DNA of 64,000 nt. Origin: Robiginitomaculum antarcticum DSM 21748 (lineage in GTDB: Bacteria; Pseudomonadota; Alphaproteobacteria; Caulobacterales; Maricaulaceae). The stretch covers positions 372,001-436,000 of the forward strand of contig NZ_KB823012.1 in the NCBI RefSeq assembly GCF_000365025.1, written 5' to 3'. A program made the translations under genes and the position numbers. A model generated the notes under the pieces. It did not search any database, was not told where the DNA came from, and worked only from the letters and a program-made list of their open reading frames with translations. Positions 19,441 to 28,397 of the stretch are shown one piece after another. Numbering within the stretch: the stretch's first letter is position 1; every line of letters starts with the position of its first letter.

Positions 19441-21795
19441 CTACTCCGGTGTGAAATCACCCAGTGTGAGCAGCGCGACCCGTACGCCGAAGCCCGAACT
19501 GTTTCCGGCAAGGCCAAGATTATTGCGGCGTTTTTCGTAGTAAATTTCCAGAAGTGTACAATTGTCATTAAAGATAAATGCCAGTTCTTCACGGCGCGTG
19601 ACAGCGGCGTCGAGATCACGGTTGGCGACATAACGCATAGACCAAAAGTCAGTAAGTTTGACGCTGGCTTGGCCGGAGATTTCTTCGGGCGGGATTTGCG
19701 CTCCGGTTATGCCGGGTGCGTTAAAAAGATCATCAATTTTATAATAGCGAACACTCCCGCTAAAGCGTTCGCCGGTATAATTTGCAGCCGTATCAACACG
19801 GCGCAATGTGCCGTCATCTTCGTCAAAGCGCAGACGGCTCGAGCCTGAAAAGCCCAGGCTTAAATCAACTTCGGCCTGTGCAATAATATCGGAGCTGTCT
19901 CCGTCCAGTCCGCTGGTCTGAGCAAAATCATCACTATATCCACTGGCAAAGCTTTGCCCGAGGAATAGCGAGGCGCGGTTATCATCCCAGCGCGCGCCAA
20001 AACTTGTGCCGACATCGGCGCGAAACCCCTCTTGCCAGAAATCAAATCCGGTGGATTTATTGGCGCTCCACAGAAGCGCGCGGTCGAGATCCAGACCGAT
20101 CCCGTCTTCGGTCAGGCTGCGCGCTACGCCGCCCGTCACGACCGAAAACTGATCCTGCTTAGCCTCGCCGAAAGACTGCGTGACTTGCACGCGCGGCTCG
20201 ATCGTCAGGTCGACATTTTGCCCGGGACGGATAAATGTCCAGCGGGCATCAACGCCGACATTACCCAGCGTACGGGTAAATTCGCGATCCTCTGTCAGAT
20301 CCTCGCTGCTCAGGCGGTAAACATCCGTGCGCGCCATAGCAAAGGGCGACACGCTAATGCCTTGCGCGGTATATAGCGTGCGCTGCCAATCCAGACCTGC
20401 TGTTAAGCGGTTATAATCATCGCCTTCAGAGCGTGTAAGAAACGTCCCGTCGCCAAAGGCGCGAAGGCGCCCGCCAATGACAGGCACGTCAAAATAATGA
20501 TCAGCATTTAGCTGTGGCAACACAACCGGGAGGGTGCTGTTATCTTCTTGATTGACGATGATCTGGTTGAGATTGTTGGGATTGCGCGTGACGTTTCCGC
20601 GCAGGGATTGAAATCCAAATGTCGAGGCGGAGTAGCGAAAATCGTCCTGTTGCCCGACCAGATAGGCCTGCTGAACCAATCTGCGGCTGCCGCCATCATA
20701 AAGGCCAAAATCACTGTCGGGCTCGTCAATATCATAACGGTCCAGATAGAAGGCATCAGTCGCCGTTTGCACGCCAAAGCCCCAACCCCATGTCTCGGAG
20801 AGATCAAATTCGCCTCTGGCGAAAAGATGGCTGCGTAAGCGCTCGCCTCTCAGGCTGAGATCAGGATTAAGAAAAACATCCGCATCGCTAAAGCTGTCCC
20901 CGCGATTGTCGAAAAAACTATCGTAAGTGAAGCTGCCTTCAATTTCGATACTGCCGGAGTTAAACTTTTTATTATAGTCCGCCATCAAAAGCGGATTAAC
21001 GCGCTCCATAATACGCGGCGTAACGACGAGCTCTGAGTATGGCGAGATCGCCCAGTAATAAGGCTGTTCGTAAAATACCCCGTAAGCGCCGGAACGTCCG
21101 CCAAAAGGAATGAGAAAGCCGCTGCGGCGCTCACTGCTGGGATCGGGATGGGCCAGATAGGGGGTGTAAAAAATCGGTACGCCTTTGACCTCGAAAACCG
21201 CGTCGTGATAATAGATCATCTGGTCTGCTTTATCCTGCGTCACTTGACGCGCGCGCAGACGCCATGTCGGTTTTTCTTTCGTGCCGTCCGCTTTCCTGCA
21301 CGCCTCGCAGGCTGTGTAATAGGCATTATAGAGATCAACGCCGCCATCGGCGCGGCGCAATGCAAAAGCGGCTGCGGCGATGCCGCCTTCGGGGAAGCGC
21401 GCAACGAAATCGGTTGCGCCGCCTGATTCGAGCCGGCTATTGAGCTCAATTTTTTGTGAATATTGGGTGCCGCCATCGGCGTCGATGATGATCACATTGC
21501 CAATCGCTGTGACATTGCCGGTGTCCAGATCATAGACAACTTCGTCGGCTTGCAGTGTGCGGGTCTGGTAACGCCCGGTGACGCTGCCGCGCGCGATGAG
21601 TGTATTATCTTCTGATTTATCAATCAGTTGGTCAGCTTCAAGATAGATAAGGTTCGGGTCGGCAAAGGGACTGTCCGTTTCGGCGACATTCTTTTGCAGC
21701 GCAAGCGTTTGCGCCTGCGCGGTCATAGCGGGCAGGCACAGTCCCAAAACGGCAGCGGCAACACTGGCGGTTAGATAGCGGCGGATACGGCGCAA
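19441..21795 (-). CDS. lptD: LPS-assembly protein LptD
   Basis: Outer-membrane beta-barrel that inserts lipopolysaccharide into the outer leaflet with LptE. The TTG at 21795 has GGGAG five bases upstream and gives a clean signal peptide (MRRIRRYLTASVAAAVLGL...AQA); the frame is open to an ATG at 21840. The OstA-type N-domain is visible (YLEADQLIDKSEDNTLIARG, VTGRYQTRTLQADEVVYD). The barrel region follows with IPFGGRSGAYGVFYEQPYYW and many alternating aromatic strands to the C-terminus. Length (784 residues) is normal. A small secreted-protein gene follows at once. Confidence 0.93.
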   Translation of the reverse strand: MRRIRRYLTASVAAAVLGLCLPAMTAQAQTLALQKNVAETDSPFADPNLIYLEADQLIDKSEDNTLIARGSVTGRYQTRTLQADEVVYDLDTGNVTAIGNVIIIDADGGTQYSQKIELNSRLESGGATDFVARFPEGGIAAAAFALRRADGGVDLYNAYYTACEACRKADGTKEKPTWRLRARQVTQDKADQMIYYHDAVFEVKGVPIFYTPYLAHPDPSSERRSGFLIPFGGRSGAYGVFYEQPYYWAISPYSELVVTPRIMERVNPLLMADYNKKFNSGSIEIEGSFTYDSFFDNRGDSFSDADVFLNPDLSLRGERLRSHLFARGEFDLSETWGWGFGVQTATDAFYLDRYDIDEPDSDFGLYDGGSRRLVQQAYLVGQQDDFRYSASTFGFQSLRGNVTRNPNNLNQIIVNQEDNSTLPVVLPQLNADHYFDVPVIGGRLRAFGDGTFLTRSEGDDYNRLTAGLDWQRTLYTAQGISVSPFAMARTDVYRLSSEDLTEDREFTRTLGNVGVDARWTFIRPGQNVDLTIEPRVQVTQSFGEAKQDQFSVVTGGVARSLTEDGIGLDLDRALLWSANKSTGFDFWQEGFRADVGTSFGARWDDNRASLFLGQSFASGYSDDFAQTSGLDGDSSDIIAQAEVDLSLGFSGSSRLRFDEDDGTLRRVDTAANYTGERFSGSVRYYKIDDLFNAPGITGAQIPPEEISGQASVKLTDFWSMRYVANRDLDAAVTRREELAFIFNDNCTLLEIYYEKRRNNLGLAGNSSGFGVRVALLTLGDFTPE

Positions 21796-22518
21796 ATCAT
21801 TCTCCCTGAACTTTTCTCCGCTTAACGCGGCCCCGTCCATCCGTCCATGGCCTGAGGATTAAAAAGTGTTAGTCATAGGGGGTGATTTCACATCTTCACG
21901 CTTTCATCTATATCCTTAATCCGGGATGTTAGTAGGGCGTCTGTGCGGGACTTTGAAAAACAGGGGCTACCTGTGGGTGCGCGTAAAAGTGTTTCGTTTA
22001 TCAAAGTCTCTGCCCTTGGCGCGGCGGCGAGGCCGCACGTCGGACATGCTGCGCCTTGGCAGACGCAGCAGCACAGCAATGTCTCTGCTAAACGGCCGAA
22101 TTAGCCAGTCGAGGCGCTAGACAGCTCACGCTTAGCGGGCCGGCCTCCTTTGCGTTACCATCGGAACCTACACCCAACACCATCTTACCCTCCGACCAGC
22201 CAACGTACGCTTGCCTGCCCTGTGAGATAAGAACAGTTTGAAGATAGGGCAGGTTTGAGAGGCGGGGATGAATTTGTTTATATCCACGGTTTTGATGAAC
22301 CAAACTCCCGTACCGGATGACGAGGGTTGGGGATGTAAGTTAACATTAATCCCCGCCTCTCAAACGGGGATAAAGTTGTGTCAATTACCATGACAGGCGC
22401 AAGCCCGTGCGCCCAAAGCCTGTGCACGGCGCGTTAGCTGCACGTCCGGCTGCCATAAGTCTTGCCCGCGCCGCGCCCCCCTGCTAACCCGCGCGCATAA
22501 GAATTATGGAGCGTAGCC
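21796..22518. other. 0.7-kb region without a convincing gene, between lptD and gatC
   Basis: Open frames here are short, overlap on both strands and show no recognisable motifs. One plus-strand frame around 21890-22100 gives protein-like but unrecognised sequence with no good start, possibly a gene remnant. The right part contains strong inverted repeats (separate entry). A hairpin TGCTGCG/CGCAGCA lies near 22049-22070. Promoters for lptD (leftward) and gatC (rightward) should lie here. I find no tRNA, tmRNA, RNase P or SRP RNA signature. Confidence 0.5.
22214..22365. ncRNA. Candidate structured RNA or long inverted-repeat element
   Basis: A 17-bp perfect inverted repeat, GTTTGAGAGGCGGGGAT at 22253-22269 and its complement at 22349-22365, encloses 79 bases that contain further pairing (GGTT/AACC around 22289-22302). 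Immediately to the left, CCTGCCCT pairs with AGGGCAGG across 23 bases, ending where the long arm begins. This hairpin-plus-long-stem layout suits a structured RNA or leader, but no known family was recognised and the strand is unclear. Confidence 0.4.
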
Positions 22519-22806
22519 GTGAGTGTTTCCGCCAAAGATGTTAAGAAAATTGCCCGCCTGTCGCGTCTGCATGTTGAGGATAATCAGCTTGAGCCGCTGG
22601 CCGGAGAGCTAAACGGTATCCTGAAATGGATCGAGCAACTCGGGGAGGTCGATGTCGAGGGCGTGGAGCCGATGACATCAGCCGTCGATATGGACGCGCC
22701 GTTACGCAAAGATGAAATCACCGATGGCGGCGTACGGGACAAAATTTTGGCCAATGCGCCCAAATCCGATGACGGCTTTTTTGTTGTCCCCCGGTCAGTG
22801 GAGTAG
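22519..22806 (+). CDS. gatC: Asp-tRNA(Asn)/Glu-tRNA(Gln) amidotransferase subunit C
   Basis: Small subunit that holds GatA and GatB together in the transamidosome-type enzyme converting Glu-tRNA(Gln) to Gln-tRNA(Gln). The 95-residue GTG-start protein has VSAKDVKKIARLSRL, LNGILKWIEQLGEVDVEGVEP and the C-terminal DGFFVVPRSVE, all typical. Its stop directly abuts the gatA ATG. Confidence 0.95.
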   Translation: MSVSAKDVKKIARLSRLHVEDNQLEPLAGELNGILKWIEQLGEVDVEGVEPMTSAVDMDAPLRKDEITDGGVRDKILANAPKSDDGFFVVPRSVE

Positions 22807-24288
22807 ATGATGAGCGACCTTACAAAACTCACATTATCCGGCGCTCTGGACGGTATGGCCAAGGGTGATTTTACATCCGCCGAACTCACGCAGGCCCATA
22901 TCAAAGCCTGTAAAGACGCTGTGAAGCTCAACGCCTTTGTCACAGATACGCATGAACTGGCCATGGATATGGCCAAGGCGTCCGATATGCGGCGTCAAAA
23001 AGCCAAATCCAGTGGACAAAGTGTCGGCAAGCTTGAAGGCGCGCCTTTGGGCATCAAGGATTTGTTCTGCACCGAAGGCGTGAAAACCACTGCGGGCAGT
23101 AAAATTCTCGGCGAATTTACGCCGCCTTATGAGAGCAGCGTCAGCGCCAATATGAAGGCCGACGGCATGGTCATGCTCGGCAAGCTCAACCTTGATGAAT
23201 TTGCGATGGGCAGCAGCAATGAGACCTCCGCTTTTGGTCCCGTGATTAATCCATGGCGTAAAGGTCAGGACCTCGTTCCGGGCGGCTCGTCCGGCGGTAG
23301 CGCCTCTGCAGTCGCGGCTGATTTATGCCTTGGCGCGACGGCGACCGATACGGGGGGATCCATCCGCCAGCCCGCCAGCTTTACCGGAACGGTCGGGATT
23401 AAGCCGACTTATGGCCGGTGTAGCCGTTGGGGCACAGTCGCTTTTGCCAGCTCGCTGGATCAAGCCGGCCCGATTGCCAAAACGGTCAAAGACAGCGCGA
23501 TTTTGCTCGAGTCTATGTCCGGCTATGACCCCAAAGACAGCACGTCAATCAACGCGCCTGTCCCCGATTGGGCGAGCGCCTGCGGCGCATCCATAAAAGG
23601 TCTGCGCATTGGTATTCCCAAAGAATATACTATTGACGGCATGCCGGCTGAAATTGAAAAATTATGGCAGCAAGGCATTGAATGGCTGAAAGCGGCAGGA
23701 GCGGAGATCGTCGACGTGTCGCTGCCCCATACCAAATACGCTTTGCCCGCCTATTACGTGGTCGCCCCCGCCGAAGCCTCGTCCAATCTCGCGCGCTATG
23801 ACGGCATGCGTTACGGCCTGCGCGTCGAAGGCGCAGACCTGGCCGATACTTATGAGCGTACGCGCACTGAAGGCTTCGGGGCCGAGGTTCGCCGCCGCAT
23901 CATGATCGGCACATATGTTCTGTCCGCCGGATATTACGATGCCTATTATCTGCGCGCCCAAAAAGTGCGCACCCGCATCGCCGAGGATTTTAAAGCCGCA
24001 TGGGAAAAATGCGACGCGCTGTTAACGCCGACATGCCCGTCTGCACCCTTCGCCGTCGGCCGCAAGGTCAATGACCCAATCACGATGTATCTCAATGATA
24101 TCTTCACCGTGACGGCGAATTTGGCCGGACTGCCGGGGATATCTATTCCCGCCGCGCTCGACGCTGACGGCCTGCCGCTCGGCCTGCAAATTATCGGACG
24201 GGCTATGGACGAGGAAACGGTGTTTAAAGCGGCGAGTGCGCTTGAAGATGCGGCTGGATTTACGGCTAAGCCGGAGAAGTGGTGGTAG
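22807..24288 (+). CDS. gatA: Asp-tRNA(Asn)/Glu-tRNA(Gln) amidotransferase subunit A
   Basis: Glutaminase/amidase subunit that releases ammonia for tRNA amidation. The 493-residue protein carries the amidase signature with the Ser-cisSer-Lys triad: Lys in GIKDLF (about 80), the [16 protein letters not shown] region (about 159-174) and [12 protein letters not shown]. The C-terminal [19 protein letters not shown] is standard. It forms a unit with gatC, but gatB lies 970 bp away beyond two inserted small genes. Confidence 0.96.
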   Translation: MMSDLTKLTLSGALDGMAKGDFTSAELTQAHIKACKDAVKLNAFVTDTHELAMDMAKASDMRRQKAKSSGQSVGKLEGAPLGIKDLFCTEGVKTTAGSKILGEFTPPYESSVSANMKADGMVMLGKLNLDEFAMGSSNETSAFGPVINPWRKGQDLVPGGSSGGSASAVAADLCLGATATDTGGSIRQPASFTGTVGIKPTYGRCSRWGTVAFASSLDQAGPIAKTVKDSAILLESMSGYDPKDSTSINAPVPDWASACGASIKGLRIGIPKEYTIDGMPAEIEKLWQQGIEWLKAAGAEIVDVSLPHTKYALPAYYVVAPAEASSNLARYDGMRYGLRVEGADLADTYERTRTEGFGAEVRRRIMIGTYVLSAGYYDAYYLRAQKVRTRIAEDFKAAWEKCDALLTPTCPSAPFAVGRKVNDPITMYLNDIFTVTANLAGLPGISIPAALDADGLPLGLQIIGRAMDEETVFKAASALEDAAGFTAKPEKWW

Positions 24289-24291
24289 GTT

Positions 24292-24741
24292 ATGTCTGAA
24301 AAGAAAAGCAAATCTTTGGTAGGTCTGAGATTAGAAGACTATGTTTCGCAAACATGCATTCAAATTCTCATGGGTGTTGTGAAAGCGCAAGATAATTCTG
24401 AAATCGGATCATATATTGGACGTGCAAGCCGGGATAGTGAGAGTGACGAAAATGGTAACTCAATAACAAATATTGAGTTTTCAATAGTTTCCGAAGTTTC
24501 CTCAAATAAAAATGGAGGACTTGAGCTTACGGTCCCTATGCTTGCGGCGAAGGTTGGAGCAGGGGCTAAAATCAATTCAGAGAATAAGATTTTAAATACT
24601 CTTAACTTTAACGTTCCAATCGCGTTTCCAAAACCTTCAGGCCAAATCGTGGATGAAGAAGACTTGGCACAAAGACAATCCGAAGGGTTTCAACGTATTA
24701 GTGAAGGGTTGAAGAATATGAAGGATGATGGCGTCGTTTGA
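24292..24741 (+). CDS. Uncharacterised protein, possibly trypco2-like domain
   Basis: A 149-residue protein beginning 3 bp after gatA. No signal peptide. Beta-rich segments IEFSIVSEVSSNKNGG, LELTVPMLAAKVGAGAK and LNTLNFNVPIAFP resemble the small trypsin-co-occurring-type domains, in which an N-terminal amphipathic helix is followed by a sandwich ending in (F/V)x(V/L)P. That similarity is from memory and weak. It is AT-rich compared with gatA and sits between gatA and a repeat-bounded nuclease unit, so it may be part of an insertion. Confidence 0.6.
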   Translation: MSEKKSKSLVGLRLEDYVSQTCIQILMGVVKAQDNSEIGSYIGRASRDSESDENGNSITNIEFSIVSEVSSNKNGGLELTVPMLAAKVGAGAKINSENKILNTLNFNVPIAFPKPSGQIVDEEDLAQRQSEGFQRISEGLKNMKDDGVV

Positions 24742-24779
24742 AAAATCTAAAATCGTAGTTCAGAATCGGCAGCCATCGG

Positions 24780-24825
24780 CCTTCTCCCTAATGGGAGAAG
24801 GTGCCCGACAGGGCGGATGAGGGGA
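24780..24825. repeat. 46-bp inverted repeat, left arm of the DUF559 unit
   Basis: A 46-base arm identical in inverted orientation to 25168-25213. It contains two hairpins: CCTTCTCCC pairing with GGGAGAAGG, then GCCC pairing with GGGC around ACAG-type loop bases, and a tail GGATGAGGGGA. The arm ends four bases before the ATG of the nuclease gene. The similarity continues outward as ATCGG versus ATCGT. Confidence 0.95.
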
Positions 24826-24829
24826 GATA

Positions 24830-25162
24830 ATGGACAGAGTTAACTTCGCAAGACAGCTTCGAAAAGAGCAAAGCGAAGCCGAGGCCTTATTCTGGCAGAA
24901 AGTAAAAGCGCGGCGTTTCTGTAATCTGAAGTTCAAACGGCAAGTGCCGATTGATAAATATATTGCAGATTTTGTGTGCGAGCATGAAAAGTTGATTGTT
25001 GAACTCGACGGTTTTCAACATGATGAGAATGAAGCGTATGACGATACGCGAACACAAGTTTTACAGCGCCACGGCTATCGGGTCTGGCGGGTAAGAAATG
25101 AAGATATTTATGAGGATATTGAGCAAGTCCTTTATGATATGAAAGAGTTTTTGGGGCAGTAA
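24830..25162 (+). CDS. DUF559 (Vsr-like) endonuclease-fold protein
   Basis: A 110-residue protein of the DUF559 group, related to very-short-patch-repair nucleases. It begins with ARQLRKEQSEAEALFWQKV, then FKRQVPIDKYIADFVC (conserved Asp), LIVELDGFQHDENEAYD (the E-x-D-G-x-Q-H core) and a Vsr-like YRVWRVRNEDIYEDIEQVL. These are the residues expected of a PD-(D/E)XK-type active site. The gene fills the space between two perfect 46-bp inverted repeats, four bases inside one and five inside the other, and sits between gatA and gatB. This suggests a mobile or formerly mobile unit. No family-level function is established. Confidence 0.88.
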   Translation: MDRVNFARQLRKEQSEAEALFWQKVKARRFCNLKFKRQVPIDKYIADFVCEHEKLIVELDGFQHDENEAYDDTRTQVLQRHGYRVWRVRNEDIYEDIEQVLYDMKEFLGQ

Positions 25163-25167
25163 TAATT

Positions 25168-25213
25168 TCCCCTCATCCGCCCTGTCGGGCACCTTCTCCC
25201 ATTAGGGAGAAGG
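25168..25213. repeat. 46-bp inverted repeat, right arm of the DUF559 unit
   Basis: Exact reverse complement of 24780-24825. It starts five bases after the nuclease stop codon, reading TCCCCTCATCCGCCC, then the hairpins in reverse order. It lies 47 bp before gatB and may also act as a terminator. No target-site duplication is evident outside the arms. Confidence 0.95.
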
Positions 25214-25260
25214 ACGATAATCGAGAGTTTGGCACGAGAAACGAGAGTTGAGTAAATAAC

Positions 25261-26751
25261 ATGTTCATAGCACCCCGCGTCGCGGACGCAAAAGACTGGA
25301 TAAAGGGCGAGACCGGAGACTGGGAGATTATCCTGGGTTTGGAAGTCCATGCGCAGGTCGCGTCTAAGTCCAAATTATTCTCCGGCGCAGCGACCGAATA
25401 TGGCGCGGCGCCCAATACGCAGGTCTCGCTCGTTGATGCGGGCATGCCGGGCATGCTGCCTGTGGTCAATGAATTTTGCCTCGAGCAGGCCGTGAAAACG
25501 GGTCTGGGCTTGAACGCACAGATCAATCTATTTAGCCGCTTTGACCGCAAAAATTATTTCTATGTCGACCTGCCGCAAGGCTATCAAATCAGCCAGTTTG
25601 AATTTCCAATTGTCGGCGAGGGCGAGATTGAAATCACCCCGATTGACGCTAATGGCAAGACCGGCGATCCGGTTATTGTCGGGATCGAGCGCCTGCATCT
25701 CGAGCAGGATGCGGGAAAGTCCGTGCATGATTTGTCGCCAACAGAAACCTATGTCGATCTGAACCGCTCCGGTGTGTGTCTGATGGAGATCGTATCAAAA
25801 CCCGATATGCGCAGCCCCGACGAGGCGTCTGCCTATGTCGAGCGCCTGCGCACGATTGTGCGCGCGCTGGGCACATGTGACGGGGATATGGAAAAGGGCA
25901 ATTTGCGCGCCGACGTCAACGTCTCCGTGCGCCGACCGGGCGGAGAGCTTGGGACGCGCTGCGAGATTAAAAACGTCAACTCTATGCGCTTTATCCGCCA
26001 AGCGATTAATTACGAGGCCCGCCGTCAAATCGATATTCTGGAAGCGGGCGGCGAGATCGACCAGGAAACGCGCCTGTTTGACAGTGACAAGGGCGAGACC
26101 CGCACCATGCGCAGCAAAGAAGACGCGCATGATTACCGTTATTTCCCGGACCCGGATCTGCTGCCGATTAAGCTGGAGCAAAGCTTTGTTGATGGCATTA
26201 AAGCGAACATGCCGGAAATGCCGGGCGCGCGTAAAGCGCGGTTTATGGCTCAGTATAGCCTGTCTGAATATGATGCGCGCTTGCTCTCCGGTGACAGCGA
26301 AACAGCCGCGTTTTATGAAACGCTGGCGACAGGGCGTGACGCGAAGATCGCCGCGAACTGGATGCTTGGGGATTTCTTCGGCGCGCTGAATAAATCCGAA
26401 AAAGACCTGTCCAGCAGCCCTGTTAGCGCAGACGCGCTGGGCGGCCTGATTGACCGCATTAGCGATGACACAATCTCCGGCAAAATTGCCAAAGACGTGT
26501 TTGAAAAAATGTTTGACGGGCAGGGCACGGCTGATGAGATCATTGACCGCGACGGCCTCAAACAGGTCACGGATATGGGCGCGATTGAGGCCATGGTAGA
26601 TAAGGTTATCGTCGATAACCCCGACCAAGCCGCTAAGGTCAAAGACAACCCGAAACTAATCGGTTTCTTTGTCGGGCAGGTCATGAAAGCGTCTGGCGGC
26701 AAAGCCAATCCCGGCGCGGTGAACCAGATATTGCGGAAGAAATTGGAATAA
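25261..26751 (+). CDS. gatB: Asp-tRNA(Asn)/Glu-tRNA(Gln) amidotransferase subunit B
   Basis: Kinase subunit that activates the misacylated tRNA and accepts ammonia from GatA. The 496-residue protein has [25 protein letters not shown] (in part near residue 20-44), the [19 protein letters not shown] segment, [30 protein letters not shown] and the C-terminal YqeY-like tail ending [14 protein letters not shown]. It is intact although separated from gatA by a hypothetical gene and the DUF559 unit. Confidence 0.96.
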   Translation: MFIAPRVADAKDWIKGETGDWEIILGLEVHAQVASKSKLFSGAATEYGAAPNTQVSLVDAGMPGMLPVVNEFCLEQAVKTGLGLNAQINLFSRFDRKNYFYVDLPQGYQISQFEFPIVGEGEIEITPIDANGKTGDPVIVGIERLHLEQDAGKSVHDLSPTETYVDLNRSGVCLMEIVSKPDMRSPDEASAYVERLRTIVRALGTCDGDMEKGNLRADVNVSVRRPGGELGTRCEIKNVNSMRFIRQAINYEARRQIDILEAGGEIDQETRLFDSDKGETRTMRSKEDAHDYRYFPDPDLLPIKLEQSFVDGIKANMPEMPGARKARFMAQYSLSEYDARLLSGDSETAAFYETLATGRDAKIAANWMLGDFFGALNKSEKDLSSSPVSADALGGLIDRISDDTISGKIAKDVFEKMFDGQGTADEIIDRDGLKQVTDMGAIEAMVDKVIVDNPDQAAKVKDNPKLIGFFVGQVMKASGGKANPGAVNQILRKKLE

Positions 26752-26760
26752 ACAATCTTT

Positions 26761-26796
26761 CCGCTCACCCCGTTGAAAAACGGGGTCCATCACCCG
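26761..26796. repeat. 36-bp inverted hairpin repeat, left arm of the GIY-YIG unit
   Basis: Begins CCGCTCACCCCG, then a hairpin loop and CGGGG, and ends CCATCACCCG. It matches the reverse complement of 27171-27206 at 31 of 36 positions. Most of the differences fall in the hairpin stem and are compensated: CCCCGTT/AACGGGG here, CCCCGAC/GTCGGGG in the other arm. The nuclease stop codon lies inside this arm. Confidence 0.9.
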
Positions 26797-27133
26797 ATTT
26801 TGGATTGTAGGTATTTTGGTCAAAATAACGGGCGGGATTATAGATATCTGCTTCGCTTATGTTGATGTAAAGATCATCCCAATTCGTGTTAAGCTGCTCT
26901 AACATCTCAATTTTCCAGCGCCGTTTCCATTCCTTGATACGGCGCTCGCGTTCAAACGCGCCGTCACGGGTTTCATGCAGTTCAAACCACATAAGCTTTT
27001 TGCAATCGTGCTCTTTAGAGAACCCTTCGAAGACGCCCTCTATGTGTTGCTGCATTCGGAAGACCAGATCTTCAGTGTGACCGGTATAGAGCGCACCTTG
27101 TTTTCGATTGGTGATTATATATGTAAAGAACAT
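26765..27133 (-). CDS. GIY-YIG domain nuclease-like protein
   Basis: A 122-residue protein of the small UvrC-type GIY-YIG group (COG2827-like). It starts MFFTYIITNRKQGALYTGHT, the GIY-YIG core with second motif LYTGHT, then KKLMWFELHETRDGAFERERRIKEWKRRW in which the Glu in AFERE-type context and the basic helix match the family. The frame is open upstream to 27331, but similarity begins at this Met. The last residues (DGPRFSTG) are encoded by the left repeat arm. It is oriented against gatB and folP and bounded by inverted hairpin repeats. Confidence 0.88.
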   Translation of the reverse strand: MFFTYIITNRKQGALYTGHTEDLVFRMQQHIEGVFEGFSKEHDCKKLMWFELHETRDGAFERERRIKEWKRRWKIEMLEQLNTNWDDLYINISEADIYNPARYFDQNTYNPKSGDGPRFSTG

Positions 27134-27170
27134 GGCCCAGAATAAATCAAACTTGATTAAATTGAAAGCG

Positions 27171-27206
27171 CGGGTGATGGGCCCCGACTTTCGTCGGGGT
27201 GAGCGG
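27171..27206. repeat. 36-bp inverted hairpin repeat, right arm of the GIY-YIG unit
   Basis: Reverse-complement partner of 26761-26796. It reads CGGGTGATGGG, the hairpin CCCCGAC/GTCGGGG, then TGAGCGG. It ends 14 bases before the folP ATG, and the GGGAAG that serves folP lies at its edge. Confidence 0.9.
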
Positions 27207-27220
27207 GAAGTTTGGATGTC

Positions 27221-28036
27221 ATGACCCGCCCCCGCATCATGGGGATCGTCAATGTCACGCCCGACAGTTTTAGTGATGGCGGGCGCTATGACAGTGTTGA
27301 TTTGGCGGTTAAGCACGCGTTGTCTTTGCACGACCAGGGGGCGGACATCCTCGATGTTGGCGGCGAGAGCACGCGCCCCGGCGCAGCGCAGGTGGACGCT
27401 GCCGAGGAAGCTTTGCGCGTCGTCCCTGTTATTATGGCCCTGCGCGGCGAAGAACGAAAGCGCGATCTTACGCTAACCCTATCTGTCGACACCCGCAAAG
27501 CCGCTGTGGCCCGGCAAGCCGTTCTGGCCGGCGCCGATATCTGGAATGATGTGAGCGCGCTTAGCTTTGACGAGGCCTCTCCGGACATGGCGGCGCAGCT
27601 GGGCTGTGACGTGATCCTGATGCACGTTCGGGGTATGCCGGAGACCATGCAGGATAATCCGCGCTATCAAGACGTTCTGATGGAGGTCTGTGATTACCTG
27701 AACGCGCGCGCGCAGATTGCTATGGCGGCCGGTGTTGAGAAACATAAAATCACGCTCGACCCGGGTATCGGTTTTGGCAAAACGCTGGAGCATAATCTCG
27801 CGCTTATCCGCCATTTGGATGATATAAAAGCGCTCGGCTATCCTGTGCTTATGGGGGTGAGCCGCAAGAGCTTTATCGACCGTATTGATGGCTCAAAAGC
27901 CGATGATCGCCTTGGCGGCTCGCTAGCCGCGGCGCTGTATTCAGTGAGCAAGGGCGCAGATATTTTGCGCGTTCACGATGTGGTTGAAACCGTGCAGGCC
28001 CTTGCTGTATGGTCAGAAATACATGACCACTCGTAA
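27221..28036 (+). CDS. folP: Dihydropteroate synthase
   Basis: Joins 6-hydroxymethyl-dihydropterin pyrophosphate to p-aminobenzoate in folate synthesis. The 271-residue protein has IMGIVNVTPDSFSDGG, LDVGGESTRPGA, SVDTRKA, LDPGIGFGKT and LMGVSRKSF in normal order. The ATG at 27221 is preferred; an upstream in-frame TTG at 27212 would sit right against the GGGAAG site. The upstream region has been replaced by the GIY-YIG repeat arm. Its end overlaps the next gene by 14 bases. Confidence 0.95.
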   Translation: MTRPRIMGIVNVTPDSFSDGGRYDSVDLAVKHALSLHDQGADILDVGGESTRPGAAQVDAAEEALRVVPVIMALRGEERKRDLTLTLSVDTRKAAVARQAVLAGADIWNDVSALSFDEASPDMAAQLGCDVILMHVRGMPETMQDNPRYQDVLMEVCDYLNARAQIAMAAGVEKHKITLDPGIGFGKTLEHNLALIRHLDDIKALGYPVLMGVSRKSFIDRIDGSKADDRLGGSLAAALYSVSKGADILRVHDVVETVQALAVWSEIHDHS

Positions 28037-28388
28037 TTCAAAACCTTGGCTTGAGCATAAAAGCAACATTTCTGATCCATCTGAGTATAAGCCTAAAATT
28101 CAATCTAAATCTATTTCTATAGCCAGACTTTCTTTGATACTTGGTTTGGGACTTGGTTGGCATCGGTTTTACCTTGATGACAAAAAGGGAGGGTGGCTTT
28201 GGATTCTTTTATATTCATGTGGATCATTTGCTGCTTATTTTATTAGTATTATGACTCCGCTTATTCATCCATATAACATCGCTTTTGCTGGATTGCTTTT
28301 GAGCTCATTCTATATTGCTATTTCGATTTACGAATGGCGCGCAATTCCGGCCCGCGTAGAGGTATGGAATAAGCGGCATTTTGTTTGA
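28023..28388 (+). CDS. TM2-domain-like membrane protein
   Basis: A 121-residue protein starting inside the folP end. After a polar 35-residue N-terminus it has a hydrophobic segment running into GLGWHRFYLDDKKGGWLWILLY, the G-x-HRFYL signature of TM2 domains, then two more membrane segments. AT content is higher than folP. TM2 proteins have no agreed bacterial function. Confidence 0.75.
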   Translation: MTTRNSKPWLEHKSNISDPSEYKPKIQSKSISIARLSLILGLGLGWHRFYLDDKKGGWLWILLYSCGSFAAYFISIMTPLIHPYNIAFAGLLLSSFYIAISIYEWRAIPARVEVWNKRHFV

Positions 28389-28397
28389 CCCGCCTAC

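Noticed and set aside
21888-22079. A 63-residue Cys-rich minus-strand frame in the lptD-gatC gap
   Set aside because: It overlaps equally long frames on the other strand, lacks a ribosome-binding site and matches no known pattern.
21841-22518. tmRNA, RNase P RNA or SRP RNA in the lptD-gatC gap
   Set aside because: I found no T-loop GTTCGA, no tag-peptide-like frame, no RNase P core GAGGAAAGTCC and no SRP apical loop, so only a generic structured-RNA call is made.
24780-25213. Classical insertion sequence or CRISPR array
   Set aside because: No transposase gene, no visible target-site duplication and only two inverted arms without spacers; the enclosed gene is a DUF559 nuclease.
25795-26628. 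A 277-residue frame opposite gatB
   Set aside because: It mirrors a strongly conserved housekeeping gene and has the composition of an antisense frame.
27134-27331. N-terminal extension of the GIY-YIG protein
   Set aside because: The extension would be encoded by the right repeat arm and the folP start in antisense; family similarity begins at the Met at 27133.
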